NCBI RefSeq assembly: GCF_028453695.1 | Contig: NC_135780.1 | Span: 11,715,172-11,779,171 of the forward strand | Reading direction: 5' to 3' | Length of the DNA: 64,000 bases | Origin: Augochlora pura | Lineage: Eukaryota; Arthropoda; Insecta; Hymenoptera; Halictidae | Shown here: in pieces, positions 25,701 through 38,450 of the stretch | How positions within the stretch are numbered: the first letter of the stretch is position 1 | Layout of the letters: every line of letters starts with the position of its first letter | Program-made: the position numbers and the translations under genes | Notes under the pieces: model-generated | The model's input: the letters and a program-made list of their open reading frames with translations, nothing else | Told to the model about the DNA's origin: nothing | Database searches by the model: none

Positions 25701-28700
25701 CAGCGCGCCCGTTTTGCCGCACGACGACCGAGGACACCGAACGACGCTCCACCACCCCCTTCCCCGTTTTACAATCTTCGATAACTCGCGCCACGGTAAT
25801 TAGGCGATCACGCGCGATCTTCGACGGCGTTTGCACGATCCTCTTTCGCAAACACGGCCACCGAACAAGCTATCAAGATACTGTCAAGAAGGATTTCACG
25901 AAATCGTCGAAGACCGCTCGAAATTGTTCGGAAACTCTCGAAAAACTCAAATTAATTGATAAAGAGATAAAGAGATTTTATAATCTCCTGCGCTTTGTCG
26001 CGTTAAAAAAGGAATCTATGATAAAGCAGCGTGGCAAACAAAGCTCGATCGACGCCACGATAATCCAACGCTGATCATCGACAGTTCAAACACGCACGGT
26101 TCGTCGAATTGCTAGCACGCGAGATTAGCCTGCGACAAAGAACGACTTAATCCTCGATCGCTTAAAGGACTGGCCGAGTTCCAGCTTCCGCGAGCACGCC
26201 AGTCGATCGATTTAATTAAAATCGCCGCGACTTTCGGAGTCCTCCGTGCCGGCCCGTTGTTCGTCGCCGTTATCGAGAATCCCATCGATAATGGAACCGC
26301 GGAACGCGCGGACGCGCTTACACGGATTCCTGTTTATCGGTAATTGAATCGCGATCCATCGGCATCCGGCGATCCACGCCGATCCATCTGCGAATCGGGA
26401 TCGTCGACTGCGTCCGAACGCTTGCTATTTTTCCGGGAAACAGCGGGGAAATGAACCCGCGTTCCCAGAGAAGCTCCTCGATAACAATTTATTTCGTTTA
26501 TGTTTTAGTTTACTCGGAGATCTCGCGTTTTCTGCGTCGTCGCGACGCGTCCGGTGCTAAATGATCTCTCACCGGCCTGTCATGTCGGCGGTTAACCGCG
26601 ATCCCTGAAACCGTGTGCGCGTGGGAATCGCCGAGCACGGTTTACGTGGGACTCTTCTAATTAATCAAAAGATTGTTTACGCGTGCGGGTACACGTATCC
26701 GAGAACAGCGAACACACCAGTTCGCTCCTCCTCCACGCAACCCCGAAACCCGTCGCTCTCTACCGCCCACGACTAATCGAGCTTTGCTCTCCCGTTCGCG
26801 CGAACCTCACCGCTGCTTCGACGTCGGCCGAGTTCTTCGAGGAACTTCACGGTTCCATGCTCACTAAAATCCGGTTTATTTCGTGCTCCGAGCAGAGCCT
26901 TCCGACAATCGACCAAATATTAGGGTGTCTCATTTTAGCTCAATGTTAAATTTTCTATTTTGATTTTATCTATTTCATATAAGCTATTGATTTTATCTAT
27001 TTCATATAATTATTATATATTTCATATAAGATAAGTAGTCTAACTATACTGTATAGTAATACTAACACATTTATATCGATAATAGGTATGAAATTATTGA
27101 TTACCATGACAAACGATTCAGAGGTTAGCCAATCAGGGGTGAAAGTCGATTTATAAGTCGGTAAAGTGTTAATATTATAACAATTTAATTAATTTAATAC
27201 CAACGAAGACTTTCTATCTTCGCAAAACACTCTTCCACTTACTTGCTGTATTACAAATGAAATTTCGTTAAGCCTCCCATGTCGCTCGATCAATTATTAA
27301 TACTAGCAGCGTAGATGATTGGAAACTGTATTAAATGTTAATATTAAGATGGACGACATCCTTAGCACTGAACACACTTTGACCTTTCGCTGCTCTCGCG
27401 TTTAGCAAATCGCAAATTGGCCATCGTTTTCCGAGCAGCGCGCGTCGTTGTCTCGTGGAGCCGGCGCTCTTCCCCGAGTTTCTCTTCCCAGATTTCCGGA
27501 GACGAGGGAAAGTTTCACCCCTCGGCGGAGGCGATTCCAACGCCGGCTGTTCGTTTACGAGCGATTAAAGAGATCGCCGGGCAGATGTTGCCTCTCGTAA
27601 ATACGCGTTCAAGGGAGAACGCGACCGTCTTCCCGCGAACCCCCCCCGGCAAGACTCGCGTCTTGCGTGGGCGCGAGAGATTTATGCGAGTCCCGCTGTA
27701 GAACGCGCGGCGATATCTCTCTCTCGAACTTCCTCGCGAGATCTGTCCGGGAAGAAAAGACCGCGGCGATGAACGTCGACGTGAATTTTTGATAAAGTCC
27801 GATTCGTCGTCGTCGAACCCTTTTTTCGCAGGGATCGCGGCGCCAAACCTTTGCGTATAAACAACGGGATAATTAACACTAAACGTACCAAGAGGGGACA
27901 AATGACCCCTTTTGAAAATTTACTTTTCGAATTCTTACATTTATTGTTATTTCTGTCGGTCATTTGACTTTCTGTAAATTCTTATGTCATCCGATTATTC
28001 AATTTCCCACTTTCCGTTTTTCTCGTAGCTTATTATTTACCGACAAAAATTCTATGGTAAGACTAGGTATAGAAAAATGCCGGTACGTTTAGTGTTAAAA
28101 GCCAAAATACTAAATTTCAAAGCCAAATACTAAAAGTCGACCGTATCCTTTCTAGCAAGTATTCATCGTGGAAAACGATGCGAAGAAGATTTTCCTCTAT
28201 GTATCTAAGGATGACCGACGCAATGCATTGTACATTGATCGACGAACTCGGAGATTGTCAACTGTTATCCGGCAGGCGAATACAATTTTACAAGCAGGCT
28301 TGATTAATGGTCAGCGAACCGGGGGCACAGATGCTCCTCCGCCGTGATTAATATCGCGATGCCGGACTCGAACAAATCGCGCTAGTCGCGGTAAGTCGAT
28401 TAATTAGCCGACGTTTGTTCGCGGCGGATCCGCAAATTACCGGCCGAAGGAATTGTCCCGGGATTATCGTTTACACTGCGCGACAAAATCATAGGACACC
28501 CCAGAATTTTTCGTGTTTCTCAAAAGCAATAATCTAGAGAAAGGTTTTGCGATGTCCTATCATTTTGTCGCGCGGTGTAACACGCGATCGGCGAGTACAC
28601 ACCGGGAACAGTTAACGTCGGAATCGATCGTCGCAAGGTCCGTCGGATTCTGCGGCGACGAACGGCCGCGTAATTGCCGAAGGCCGTCCGGCCGCAGTTG

Positions 28701-31700
28701 CAAACGGTGGGCGAGAGAGCTTTATTATGCCGCGGCGAGATGCGGCCGCGCGCTTCGCGGTCTCTCGCCGAAATAATTCCATTGGACACGTGGGCGGAAG
28801 CGGGACCGGAAAACGAGCGTGGACCACCGCGTTACCGCGGCGGGAGCTCTGACGCCCGACATGGATCGGGTCCTGTGCTAATGGGTTCCTCGTGGGCTCG
28901 TTCCTTTTAACCCTTAATTAGGCGCGTGGGGTCTTAAATGACCCCCAAAAAACATTGGGAAAGGAGTATCAAAAAGGAATAAAACTTAATGGATTTCTAT
29001 AGTAATTAATAAAGTTCTTTGATATACTTAACTTTAAGAAACAAATACTTACTGTGACATTAAAAATATTTAAAAAAAAAAAGAAAACAGGGAGTGAGGA
29101 AGCTAGAAAGAGCGTTAGTACGCTCTGAAGACTGTAAGCCATTATTTTTTGAATTTCAAGTGGCCCTGACCCCATGCGCCTAATTAAGGGTTAATCGGGT
29201 TCCGGTAAAATCGATTTCTGCGAATCCTTCGGCCGCGCCGGAAATCGAGTTTGTTGCTCCGGACGGTTGCGCGCGACGCTTTCGGAATCACGTTGTTTCC
29301 ATACGTCGTTCGTCTACGATCGTATGCTCCGCGCTGATGGGATAACTTTTATGAATTCAGCGGTGTCGTCGGAGACGCGTGGGAAAGCTCCGAAGAACGT
29401 TATCGCATCAACCGGTCTATCACCGTTGAACCGTTACTATTTAACTTTGCCCTTCGACGCCCACAATTTTCGGGGCTGCATATTTTTCCCCGGTTCGAAC
29501 GAAGAAATTCCATTATTAATACAGCCGGAGTCGTGAACGCGTAGAGAGTTTCGGAGGTGTATTATCTGGCGCTTTATCCGGAGATAAGTTCGCCGCGACC
29601 GCGCTGATTTCGGCGTCGGTGACGCGAATTATTCAACTTTGTCCTTTCGACGCCTACGATTCTTGGCGTAACATATTTGCCCCCGTTCTAACGAGGAATT
29701 ATTTCTCTTTTATTTGATTTTTATATTTTTATATTTTTGTTGTAGATTAGCCATGAAAATATCTACATCCTGTTAATCAACGTGCTCGAACGAGACATAA
29801 ATCTCGGACTATAGCAACGAAGAGACTCGCGCTGAACTGCGCTGCTAGACATCATCGAGACAGACCTCGTCGACACCCTAAACGCGCGAAAAGCTCCAAA
29901 GAACATCGTCGAGTGTCCCCGCCGCGAACAATTCATAAGAATCGTCACTCACCGCATCGTCTGCTCAGTTTTTATAACTCGCTAACGTCACGATTCATCG
30001 CAGAAGATATTTATATCCTCGTTGAAACGAGATCCGAGGAATGCTGCCACAATTACCACGGATCCAATGCGCTGGCTCTGCGGATAGAACATTTTCGACA
30101 TCGCCGATCCGATCGATTCAAGTAAATTGTTATTTTGCCAGGCATTTTGTATCTGGAATGCGGCGCATCGCGGCGATCGAAACGTTCCCGAGCTGGTTCA
30201 CCCATTTAACGAGACGGGGAAAGGGTGGGAGATCTGTCTGATTTTTCGGAAGACGAGTCGACGGAGCCCGTCGAGCGGATCGCACGTGGCAACCTTGGGT
30301 CGCCAGAACGAAGCGAAGCGATAAATATATTATCCGGTTGATCGTCCTGGTTGATCAGGTCGAATGTTTGCGGCCGCGCAGCGGGGGACGCGTCGTCCCC
30401 GCCGGCAAATAACGGCCCGTCGCCGGCTGCGAGTCGATTTAACGATGATTAAAGCCGCACCGTCTCGCCGCGTTACCTTTTATTAGCCGTCGCGTAAAAA
30501 CCATATCGCCCGCGAGCTCGCATGCCGTTTGTTCTTCCCCGCCCTCGCGCACGCGCTCCCGCCGATCCACTCGTTAGACCCTCGGTGATCGCAACCCTGG
30601 ACCGGCAATCCAATTTTTATCTCGCTACGCGGTGGACAACGACTCTGACTAATGTGCTCCGGCTAACCTCGCCGCTCCACGACTTCGTTAGCCTTTCTTT
30701 ATTTAGGTCGGATAGGAGAAAGGTCGGACGACGCGCGGAGACGAGAAAGATGGCTCGATATTTCATCGGGAGGATCGAAGTGATCGCGAGAGGCCTGGTA
30801 GATCCAGAGACTTCAACGCCTGCGTTGCTGGCCGCTGTCTTAGGCCGGGATTTCCTACATGCATCCGGCGTGTGCGTCACACGCGTTTATGCTGAAGAGA
30901 AGATAGGGCTTTTGCGTTCTTGTAAAGAATTTTGAAATGTTGGAACTATGTCGGATATGTCTGATGGTCGTTTGATTTGAAGCAATCTGGACGCAGATGC
31001 GTTTCGGTTAATTTTTACGTTTGCGTATAAAGGGTGTACATATTTACTCAACATAATTACTCTTTAGTAATTTCAAATATGATTATTATTATACGATTAT
31101 TACTATCCCATGAATTTTATTAACACGCTTAAATCACCCTATCACTTTAATATATTATATCTAACACATCTCTAACCCTTTACACTCGAAGCCATTTTAA
31201 TTCGAAATCCAAAACACTTTCTCTGACCCACTACAGTATTTCTATTTCACATGATTAATTGCTATTTATGCATATGATATATTATGCAGCTAAGCCAGGC
31301 ATCTGCAGTTAATAGAAACCTCCCTGATATATATTACACGTACGAAGGGTTGATATTCTATCATCTTGCTTCTGCCAAAATTCTCAGAAGAATTTCTTCT
31401 CTCTCGGCAGCAACGAAATTGCAAAGCGATCTGTTTAAAAATAATATCTCGCATTTTTTATACCTTTATAGCGCGCGCGTCTCGGTACATTGACAGCGGA
31501 TTTCTCGCAGGCGATTCAGCCGGAGGTATTCAGGGAACTGTCCCGGGGGGACCCGGTGAACTTATCAACTTCTTAACTAGAACAAACTGCTCGGCGACCT
31601 TTGTCGAAACTCCTCGAGCAAGTTAGACCGCCATAACTGCAGCAACGTGAGAGGAATAGGCCGGACGAGATTAAGATCGAAGGTGTCGTTACTTGGAATT

Positions 31701-34073
31701 ATTTCAACAACCGTTACCTTCGCGTGGGACAATCCCGGGAGCTAAGGAATTTATGCGGGACCCCTTTTAGGCTCGGGGAAACCTCACGGAACATGGATCC
31801 GAAGTCCATGTATTTGTTGGTTCGTTTGGTGATAAAATAATTGGCGGAAAAAGTGTCGATTAAAATTGCCAATAATTGCGCTGAGAATATCATCGATATA
31901 ATAAGCTATAAAACAATTAATCAGTTTATGTTAAAAATGATCTAAGTCCGTTTGTAACCTCTTTTTATCGACAATAGTGACGTGGAAATTATTCGCGCAA
32001 TAGCTGTCATTATTTTCATAGGACCTGCGAATTTAAGTGTATTTATGACTATTTTATTCTTCTCAAATTTAAGTCAGGTATATTTTTCATTTTTTATTAA
32101 AAGCTGCCCTTAAATATCTCAATTTCAATACCAATGGACTTACGTCACTTTAACATAGTTAGCCTAATTGCATATTAAAGACTAAACGAATTTTCGTAGA
32201 TGTATAACTTACAAGCAGAGGTTAATTTAACGAAGACGGAGTCTCGTCGATGGAAGGAGCGCAAAGATTTCACCCCGGAGCAACGAATGACATCAAGATC
32301 GTCTAGGAAGCTGTATCATGGAAGTGATTGTTGAAACATGGAAGAATGTTCCATTAATCGGTGATTAAGCGACGACCGACGCGCGACGTCAATGAAGCGA
32401 GTACGTCTCATTTGGCCGTCGAAACATAGACACGATCACCGCGACCGGAAGTTCGCTTATTAATGAACCGACCGGACGCCCGTGGATTAACAGCCGGCTG
32501 GATTGCCAGAGAATTGTGGAAACCGCGTTTTTCCGTGGCCGGGAAAACTAGGACGCGTCGCGGATTATTCGGTGTCTCGAGGATTATTAATCGAGAAAGG
32601 ACGGCGGACGCGGCCGCCATTAAAACGTCGAAACTTTCGATCGAGTTTCACGAACTTTCTAATTCGATCGAATCGTTCAAAGACATCCGAAAGAGAACAG
32701 TCACTTTTTTCCAATCGTAATCGCGTTTCTCTTACCGCGAGTTCTACGGAATTTATCTTCGCGTATCCGGCGAGTCGGCGTTTTTCCCCGCGAATTTAAC
32801 GGGGTTTCACGGCGGGTCCAGTTGCAAGAACACAAAGAACCGCTGGTTCTTGCGTCGGTTACTCTAATTTTCACGCGGTATTCCGCGATTTGAAAGGTTG
32901 AATTGCCGGGTCGCGAAATATTCTACCCGCGGAGCGTCCTCGCTGAAAAGCGAATCACGGGCGAACCGACGAATCAAGGGGTGGTCTTCGCTGCGACTCT
33001 CCAGCCAGGGGCTGCCCCAATTAAACGCCGCGCAGATATAAAAATAATTACGGATGAGGGCGGACCGTTGAATCGAAGAGATACGTGATACGAAAGCTGC
33101 GNNNNNNNNNNNNNNNNNNNNNNNNNNNNNNNNNNNNNNNNNNNNNNNNNNNNNNNNNNNNNNNNNNNNNNNNNNNNNNNNNNNNNNNNNNNNNNNNNNN
33201 NTAGTCCGCGTTTCGAGTTTTCAGAAATCTTGATTTATTTTGTAATTATAACGCGATCTACTCGCTGCCCCTGTTTGAAGGATCACTTTTATAGGGTAGC
33301 ATAATAGTGTTCTTGTAAATGGACATTTAAATTTACCGAACATGAGTTTATCTTGTTAAAGAATTATAAAAAATAAGATGTAGGAGTTATTGTGATTTAT
33401 TTTTATTGGAAACGATTTTAAGCAGAGATTTAAGATAATTATTTTGACCAGCTGTATTCGCATTTTATTTGACTTAGTATAGTTTCTGTCAAGGTTTTAA
33501 CAGTCTTTTGAATAGTCTTTAATAATGTCGAAATTATTTTGGCAATGATATAACAATTTTCATTGGTGCCTCAGAGGCTCCACTCGAGTATAAGGGATGA
33601 AAATTATTTTCTAGCTGTTATTAAATTGTACCTGCTCGTCTGTTTCATAGAATGTAACACTGGCCCGAATACATCAATACGGACAAGCGATTCCAGAGAT
33701 CGAGCGATATCTGAAGAAGCCATTAAGGAATGCGAGTCGAGCGACGACCCGTCACCTTTGAATCTCAAAGTTCGCACCCGAACGCGTCCGGAGTGGACCG
33801 TAAACCGCGCGTCACCCCGAAATCCGAGAGACCGCCGATTGACCCAGCTTCCGACGCATCCGAAACACGCCTAACCCCGGTTAGCTCTGCACGACGAACA
33901 GCACGGCGATAGGAACGCGTGGAATTACTCACCGGATACTCGTCGAACTTGGTCGGGTAATCGGGATAGTCGAGGCTGTTGACGCTTCGCTTGACGAGGG
34001 CGCGTTGCCCGATGGTGCCCGCGATGATGGGCACCATAGCCACCATCACTAAGGGAATTACTCCGTTCCCCAT
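19732..34073 (-). CDS. AstCC: Allatostatin CC (allatostatin double C) prepropeptide
   Basis: This is a secreted somatostatin-like neuropeptide precursor; relatives of the family signal through somatostatin-like GPCRs. Three coding exons join in phase 0 into 135 residues: 34073-33933 (47 codons, donor GTGAGT), 20496-20317 (60 codons, weak donor GTGAAG; an alternative end is 20311), and 19818-19732 (28 residues plus stop, acceptor CTTGCAG). Exon 1 encodes a hydrophobic N-terminus (residues 5-21) and a KR site. Exon 2 starts VVVPKR, then the amphipathic stretch AALLLDQLMVALQKAVD. Exon 3 carries RR, then GQSKGRVYWRCYFNAVTCF, then KRK and stop. The two Cys would form the disulfide ring. The core YWRCYFNAVTCF is the AstCC hallmark and differs from AstC. 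The first intron is 13.4 kb and contains a 100-N gap. The N-terminus could be a cleaved signal peptide or an uncleaved anchor. The mature-peptide exon is certain; the link to exon 1 rests on frame and motif continuity (DEYP joined to VVVPKR). Confidence 0.9.
27877..28094. mobile_element. TTAA-flanked miniature inverted-repeat element, family B, complete copy
   Basis: 218 bp bounded by TTAA on both sides (27873-27876 and 28095-28098). The termini are CACTAAACGTACC and its exact reverse complement. There is no transposase frame inside. A truncated relative lies at 61519-61704. TTAA target duplication and short inverted ends are the signature of piggyBac-type non-autonomous elements. Confidence 0.85.
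28474..28577. mobile_element. 104-bp palindromic element, Tc1/mariner-like miniature element
   Basis: Starts CACTGCGCGACAAAATCATA and ends in a close reverse complement, with about 28 bp of inverted repeat on each side and a short unique centre. TA dinucleotides flank it (28472-28473 and 28578-28579), as expected for Tc1/mariner insertions. It is non-coding. Confidence 0.75.
28911..29190. mobile_element. TTAA-flanked miniature inverted-repeat element, family A, copy 1
   Basis: 280 bp bounded by TTAA (28907-28910 and 29191-29194). The ends are CCCTTAATTAGGCGC and its exact reverse complement. A second copy is at 61259-61466 with long near-identical stretches. The open frame inside is AT-rich low complexity and not a gene. 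Confidence 0.9.
33102..33201. other. Assembly gap (100 N)
   Basis: Exactly 100 unknown bases inside the AstCC first intron. A run of exactly 100 is often a placeholder of unknown true length, so distances across it (AstCC intron length, spacing of AstCC and AstC) are provisional. Confidence 0.99.
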
Positions 34074-34448
34074 CTGCGACTGTTCCTCTTCCGTTCGTCT
34101 GTCTTTAAATCGCGGCAGACCACAGCATCAAACAAGCGAAGCCGATTCCTCGATGCTCTTCTTCGTTAATCCTTCACAACGGACGCGTTGAGGATCGAAC
34201 CACGATCTTCCTCGAATTTATACGGCCACTGAACGATCCTCTTCCTCGATCTCGCTAGCTCCGTGAAGCTCCTCGAGGCGGACGAGAGAAATAGAAAGAG
34301 AGAGAGAGATAGGGGGAGAGCGATGGCGAGAATTGGCGGGCACCTGTCGTCGGCTTGCTCCCGAACGAGGATCCTGAAGACCGATCGCGTCCGGCAGGAC
34401 AGCTGGCTATTCGAGGAAAACGAAGGACGTCCTCTCGAGAACGCAATG

Positions 34449-34482
34449 TGACGCCTCGAGCGGCAACCGCTCTCCTATATAG
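34449..34482 (-). promoter_or_regulatory. Putative core promoter of AstCC
   Basis: CTATATAG at 34475-34482 gives a TATA-like box on the minus strand. An initiator-like TCACA follows about 30 nt downstream (A near 34449). The resulting 5' UTR would be about 375 nt and would carry a CT tract on the transcript strand (GA on plus, near 34292-34316). The TATA and initiator spacing is right, but the start site is inferred. Confidence 0.5.
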
Positions 34483-36836
34483 GTACTACGTACACACGCT
34501 ACGCAGGCGCTGCCCGTTTCCGCTTCCATTCCGCCCGCGAAACCGAGCGTTTGCTTCCGAGCTGTGCGACGCCGACCTGCCTTCGTCCCTTCGCTGCTGT
34601 AACCCTTTCCCTAGTAGACTCCGACCAACTTCCCCCTGATTTTTCATCTCTGCCAATCGCTGGACGAAACGCGTCGTGGCTGCCATTTTGGAATCAGTCT
34701 TCTATCGTTCCCCTTCAAGATGCTGAACATTGCCGATTCTCTGGAGCATCGCGACATGCTCGTTTTCCGCTGATTTTAATACTATAACGACAGCGGTGAT
34801 TTTGTAAAATTATTAAATTTTATATATCATTTTTTGAAGTAATTTTTACGTTACTTAGTACGTCCATTTAATTTTGCAATATACAAATAAAGATGTCGGA
34901 GTTAATTGATTGTAATGATTAGAGTTTTTTTAAAATAGACATCTATGCGTTAAAATCTCGTTGGAAAAAATGTATTAAAGCGACTCGAGTATATTTCGAT
35001 TAAATAACTAGCTTTTAAGAAAAAAACATGCTGCTTTATACAACCCAGAATTCGAGGTTACAGATAACAGTGTTCAGGATCTTGGAAAAAGTCGACGAAA
35101 CTCGACAGGACAGTTGCCATTTACACCATATTCCAGCTCCAATACCTTCCCCCTTTTGTTTCCCTTTCGACCGCCCTTCCGACTCCCTTTTGCACGGTCA
35201 CCGAAAATCAAAGTTCCTTTCCCCCTTCGCTAATGCCGAAGTCTACCGGTAGACCGAAAGGTTTCGGAGTAGAAAGTTCCATCCTCGAGGGACCTCGATC
35301 CCGCAATCCGGTAACCGAAACCGTCTTTCTCTCCTCTATCCGTCCACGCGCCGTCGAATTAGTGGCGAACAGATCGAAGTCGGTCGCAGATTGTTTCCCC
35401 GGGAAACTCGTTGAAAAATGGAAACTCGAGGCGGCCACCCACAGGACGCGTGTTACGCAAGCAGCGCGCTCCACTTCCGCTTACCGCGAGGAAAAGCGGA
35501 GGAAGGCTGGGCCTCCGAGAAAAACCTTCGCGTAACGCGATACATCGCTCACGGCAACTTCGACACAAACCATGCATCGCTGTCGTTATTATTTCTCTTC
35601 CATCGGATACTTGAAAGCGGAGACCAGTGCCCCGGTAATGTCATTGTTAAACCGCGGATTCTTCTCGCGTCATCGAACGATCGCAAATATTTGCCTGCCC
35701 GATTCGCCAGCTTAATATTTCGCGCGTCGAAATAAAATTCCGCGGAGGAATCCGCCAATTAGTCGTCCGCCAATTAGACGCGTTTCGCGGCACGGTTGGT
35801 TCTTAAGCCCGGGTCGTCTCCACGCCTTCACGTCTCCACGTCTCCGCGTCTTCGCGGAGGATCCGGGAATCCGTCGCCCGTGGTTCGCCAACTTTAATTA
35901 GCGTCGCTCGCTGCGGAAGAAGAAAAGACTTGCCGGGAAGTTCGAGCGTCGCGGCGCGACGCGTCGATCCCGCGAAAGTTTCCCACCGCGAACTGTTTCT
36001 CGCGAGCGAGCGCGTTACTGGAAGCCAATTAATTTTCTTCGACGCATCGTCTCCGAAATTTTCTTCCAAGTTTCATCCAAATTTACGTATTAACATAATT
36101 AAGAAAAATAGATCAATTTATATGCAACAGTTTTCTGTTTCTGTATGTTTTTAATTCGAGGGATGTTTACTCTATAGTGTATGCTAGAACACCCTAAGTG
36201 TCCTAAGACACCCTAAGTGTCCTGTCGTCCTAAGTGACCCAAGTATATTTACAATTTCCGTCGAAAGAGCGCACAGCGTGTCCACGTGACGTCTTCGTTT
36301 CGTCTTCCATCGATCCGCGTTTTCCAAAAGGTTTCCGATAAACATTTCCGGTCTTCGGAGACGCAATTTTCCAGAGAGCGAGCAGAGCGATTAGAAAGTC
36401 GTCGATTAGGCGATTAAAGGCATTCCAACTGTTGGTCCCGGGAGTTTTGGAAGTTCTGTTCCCGGAGTAATAGGATCTTGGTCTCGACTTCGAGTTTCTC
36501 ACCGTCGTCGACCGCACGCCTCGGTTGAGAAAGCGGGACGCAAAGCACCCCCGGTTCCTTTGCCCTTTTACTCACGAGGGACCCCGCCGTGCGCGCCCTG
36601 TGTTCATGATAGGTCGAGACGACCGAACAAGCCTTTATGATTGAATGGACAATGGGGCGCTTTATTTCGACGTTTCTGAACATCGTGTTATCGGATTCGC
36701 GGTATTACGTGCTCTGTTGGAATTTGCTTCCAACATGGACGCGATGTTCATGAACATGTATAAATAGATTACGGTTACTGCGAAAACGATAATTTCTTCG
36801 ATGGATCGCGGATTTGATTTTCATCGTCTTTATTAA

Positions 36837-37054
36837 CACGTTGACGAGGGGGCATTGGTATTAATATAGAATTAAAATAGAATTATTTTAATGATTTTCA
36901 GTTCCTTCAACGTGTGGACAATAAACACGCGATAAGGGTTTTTAGACATAACCCTTTGCGCCACTAAAATTTTTATACCCAATTTGATTCAAAAAATTGT
37001 TAAATAGTGGAATTGTTGGTATGTTACATTTTATATATTACCGTCGGTAATGTG
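36837..37054. mobile_element. Possible degenerate TTAA-flanked miniature element
   Basis: TTAA at 36833-36836 and 37055-37058 with related ends (CACGTTGACGAG and, in reverse complement, CACATTACCGAC). The inverted repeat is imperfect. A CCCTTTGCG motif inside (36952-36960) suggests a second remnant within it. Confidence 0.45.
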
Positions 37055-38262
37055 TTAAGCCCTCCTAGATTTCATCGATAAAATTTTCTCCATTTAATAA
37101 TTGATTATTACTTAATTTTTATATAAAATTCATTTTTATCTATTTAAAGGACTTCGTCCATATTGTAAGTAAATAATTAGGAACGAATCGGCTCGGAGAA
37201 ATTTCTCAGGGCGAATACAGGGTTGGTTTCCACGTGGCCGATGGCGTTAGCCCGTCGACGCATTTGTCCCGGTCTCGTATTCTTCTCTAGGTCGTCGAAA
37301 AACAAACGAGCCACGTATCCCGAGAGGAATCGGAAATGCGACAGGTGGTTTGCCGAGGGGAAACGGATAGATTCAATTAACCGTCTTCCGGTGTCACGCG
37401 CCGTTCCGCGTCGGCTATAATTAACGACTAATAACTCCCGCGCCCGTGACGAATGGCGGCCCACTCTCTCCTGTCTCTCGCCCCTTTTTCTCCGTCGAGC
37501 ACAATTTCAAAGGACGAGGAGCGACACTCCGTTGTCTCCGCCGATTCATCAGCCGAATTGAAACACCGATTGCAGACCCTGGATGATTCGCACCCCTTCC
37601 CTCCCTTGCCCCGGCAATCAAGATAGTGCACGGACTTCTTCGAAATCATTTTTCCGAACAGAGTCGTCTCCTCATCGCGCGCGCGTCCCATTCAAACTCG
37701 CGACGAGAAGTTTCTTCGTTTGTTCTCCCCGTGGAGCGCGCGTCCGTCGAAGACCTTTCCGCGAGTTCCGGCGAGCGCCGAAGGGAGGGAACTCGATTAT
37801 CCGCGACCCTATCTACGACGCCGGGCGAGAGTACCGTTCTTCCGCGTCTACCTTCTTCTTTTCACCGCCAAACATAACCTGACATAACCTGGCTAACGAA
37901 GTTCCCGTCGACTGTCGATTCTACTCTCTTGCCGTGGATTTGCTATGACGTTTCCTGCGGCACGATCGCGGCACTGCCACGAAATTAAATGAGCATTCGT
38001 CTAACGAACTGGTGGCAATTAAGCGTCGGTACGAGCCAGCCACGGTCTGCGCGTTGTCAGGAATTTTTCGAATACATTATTTCAAGCCCTGTTTTCAGCG
38101 GTACTCGATACGTAATCTATTTCGTAATGACGCAATTGTTTTAACAAGCTTCGCGTATGATAAATGAGCTAATTTTATGGTAATCATTTGTTACCGTAAT
38201 TAGGTTATTTGATTGGATTAGGAAAGCTGGTTTGTTGGTAGGCTTCATTTCCCTTTATATTG

Positions 38263-38450
38263 TTTAATATTTTTAATATCAATATTCTAATATTTCCAAT
38301 ATTAATATTCCAATATTTCTAACATTAATATTTCAATATTTCTAATATTAATATTTCAATATTTATAATATTAATATTTCAATATTTATAATATTATTAT
38401 TCCAATATTTCCAATATCAATATTCTAACATTTCTGACATTAATATTTTT
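38263..38450. repeat. AT-rich minisatellite
   Basis: Tandem units of about 22 bp built on TTTCTAATATTAATATTTCA and variants such as CCAATATTAATATTCCAATA. Roughly eight diverged units; non-coding. Confidence 0.8.

Larger units (their letters stand above)
20520..33930 (-). other. First intron of AstCC (non-coding, repeat-bearing)
   Basis: About 13.4 kb between AstCC exons 1 and 2. CpG-rich unique blocks alternate with AT-rich ones. It contains two TTAA-flanked miniature elements (27877-28094, 28911-29190), a short Tc1-like palindrome (28474-28577), single-ended repeat remnants near 22198 and 31176, and the 100-N gap at 33102-33201. No other exon or RNA gene could be supported on either strand. 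Confidence 0.6.

Noticed and set aside
28969..29175. Hydrophobic 68-residue frame on minus resembling a signal peptide, considered as an AstCC first exon
   Set aside because: It lies wholly inside the family A mobile element, and a better exon with a strong donor and in-phase continuation is at 34073-33933.
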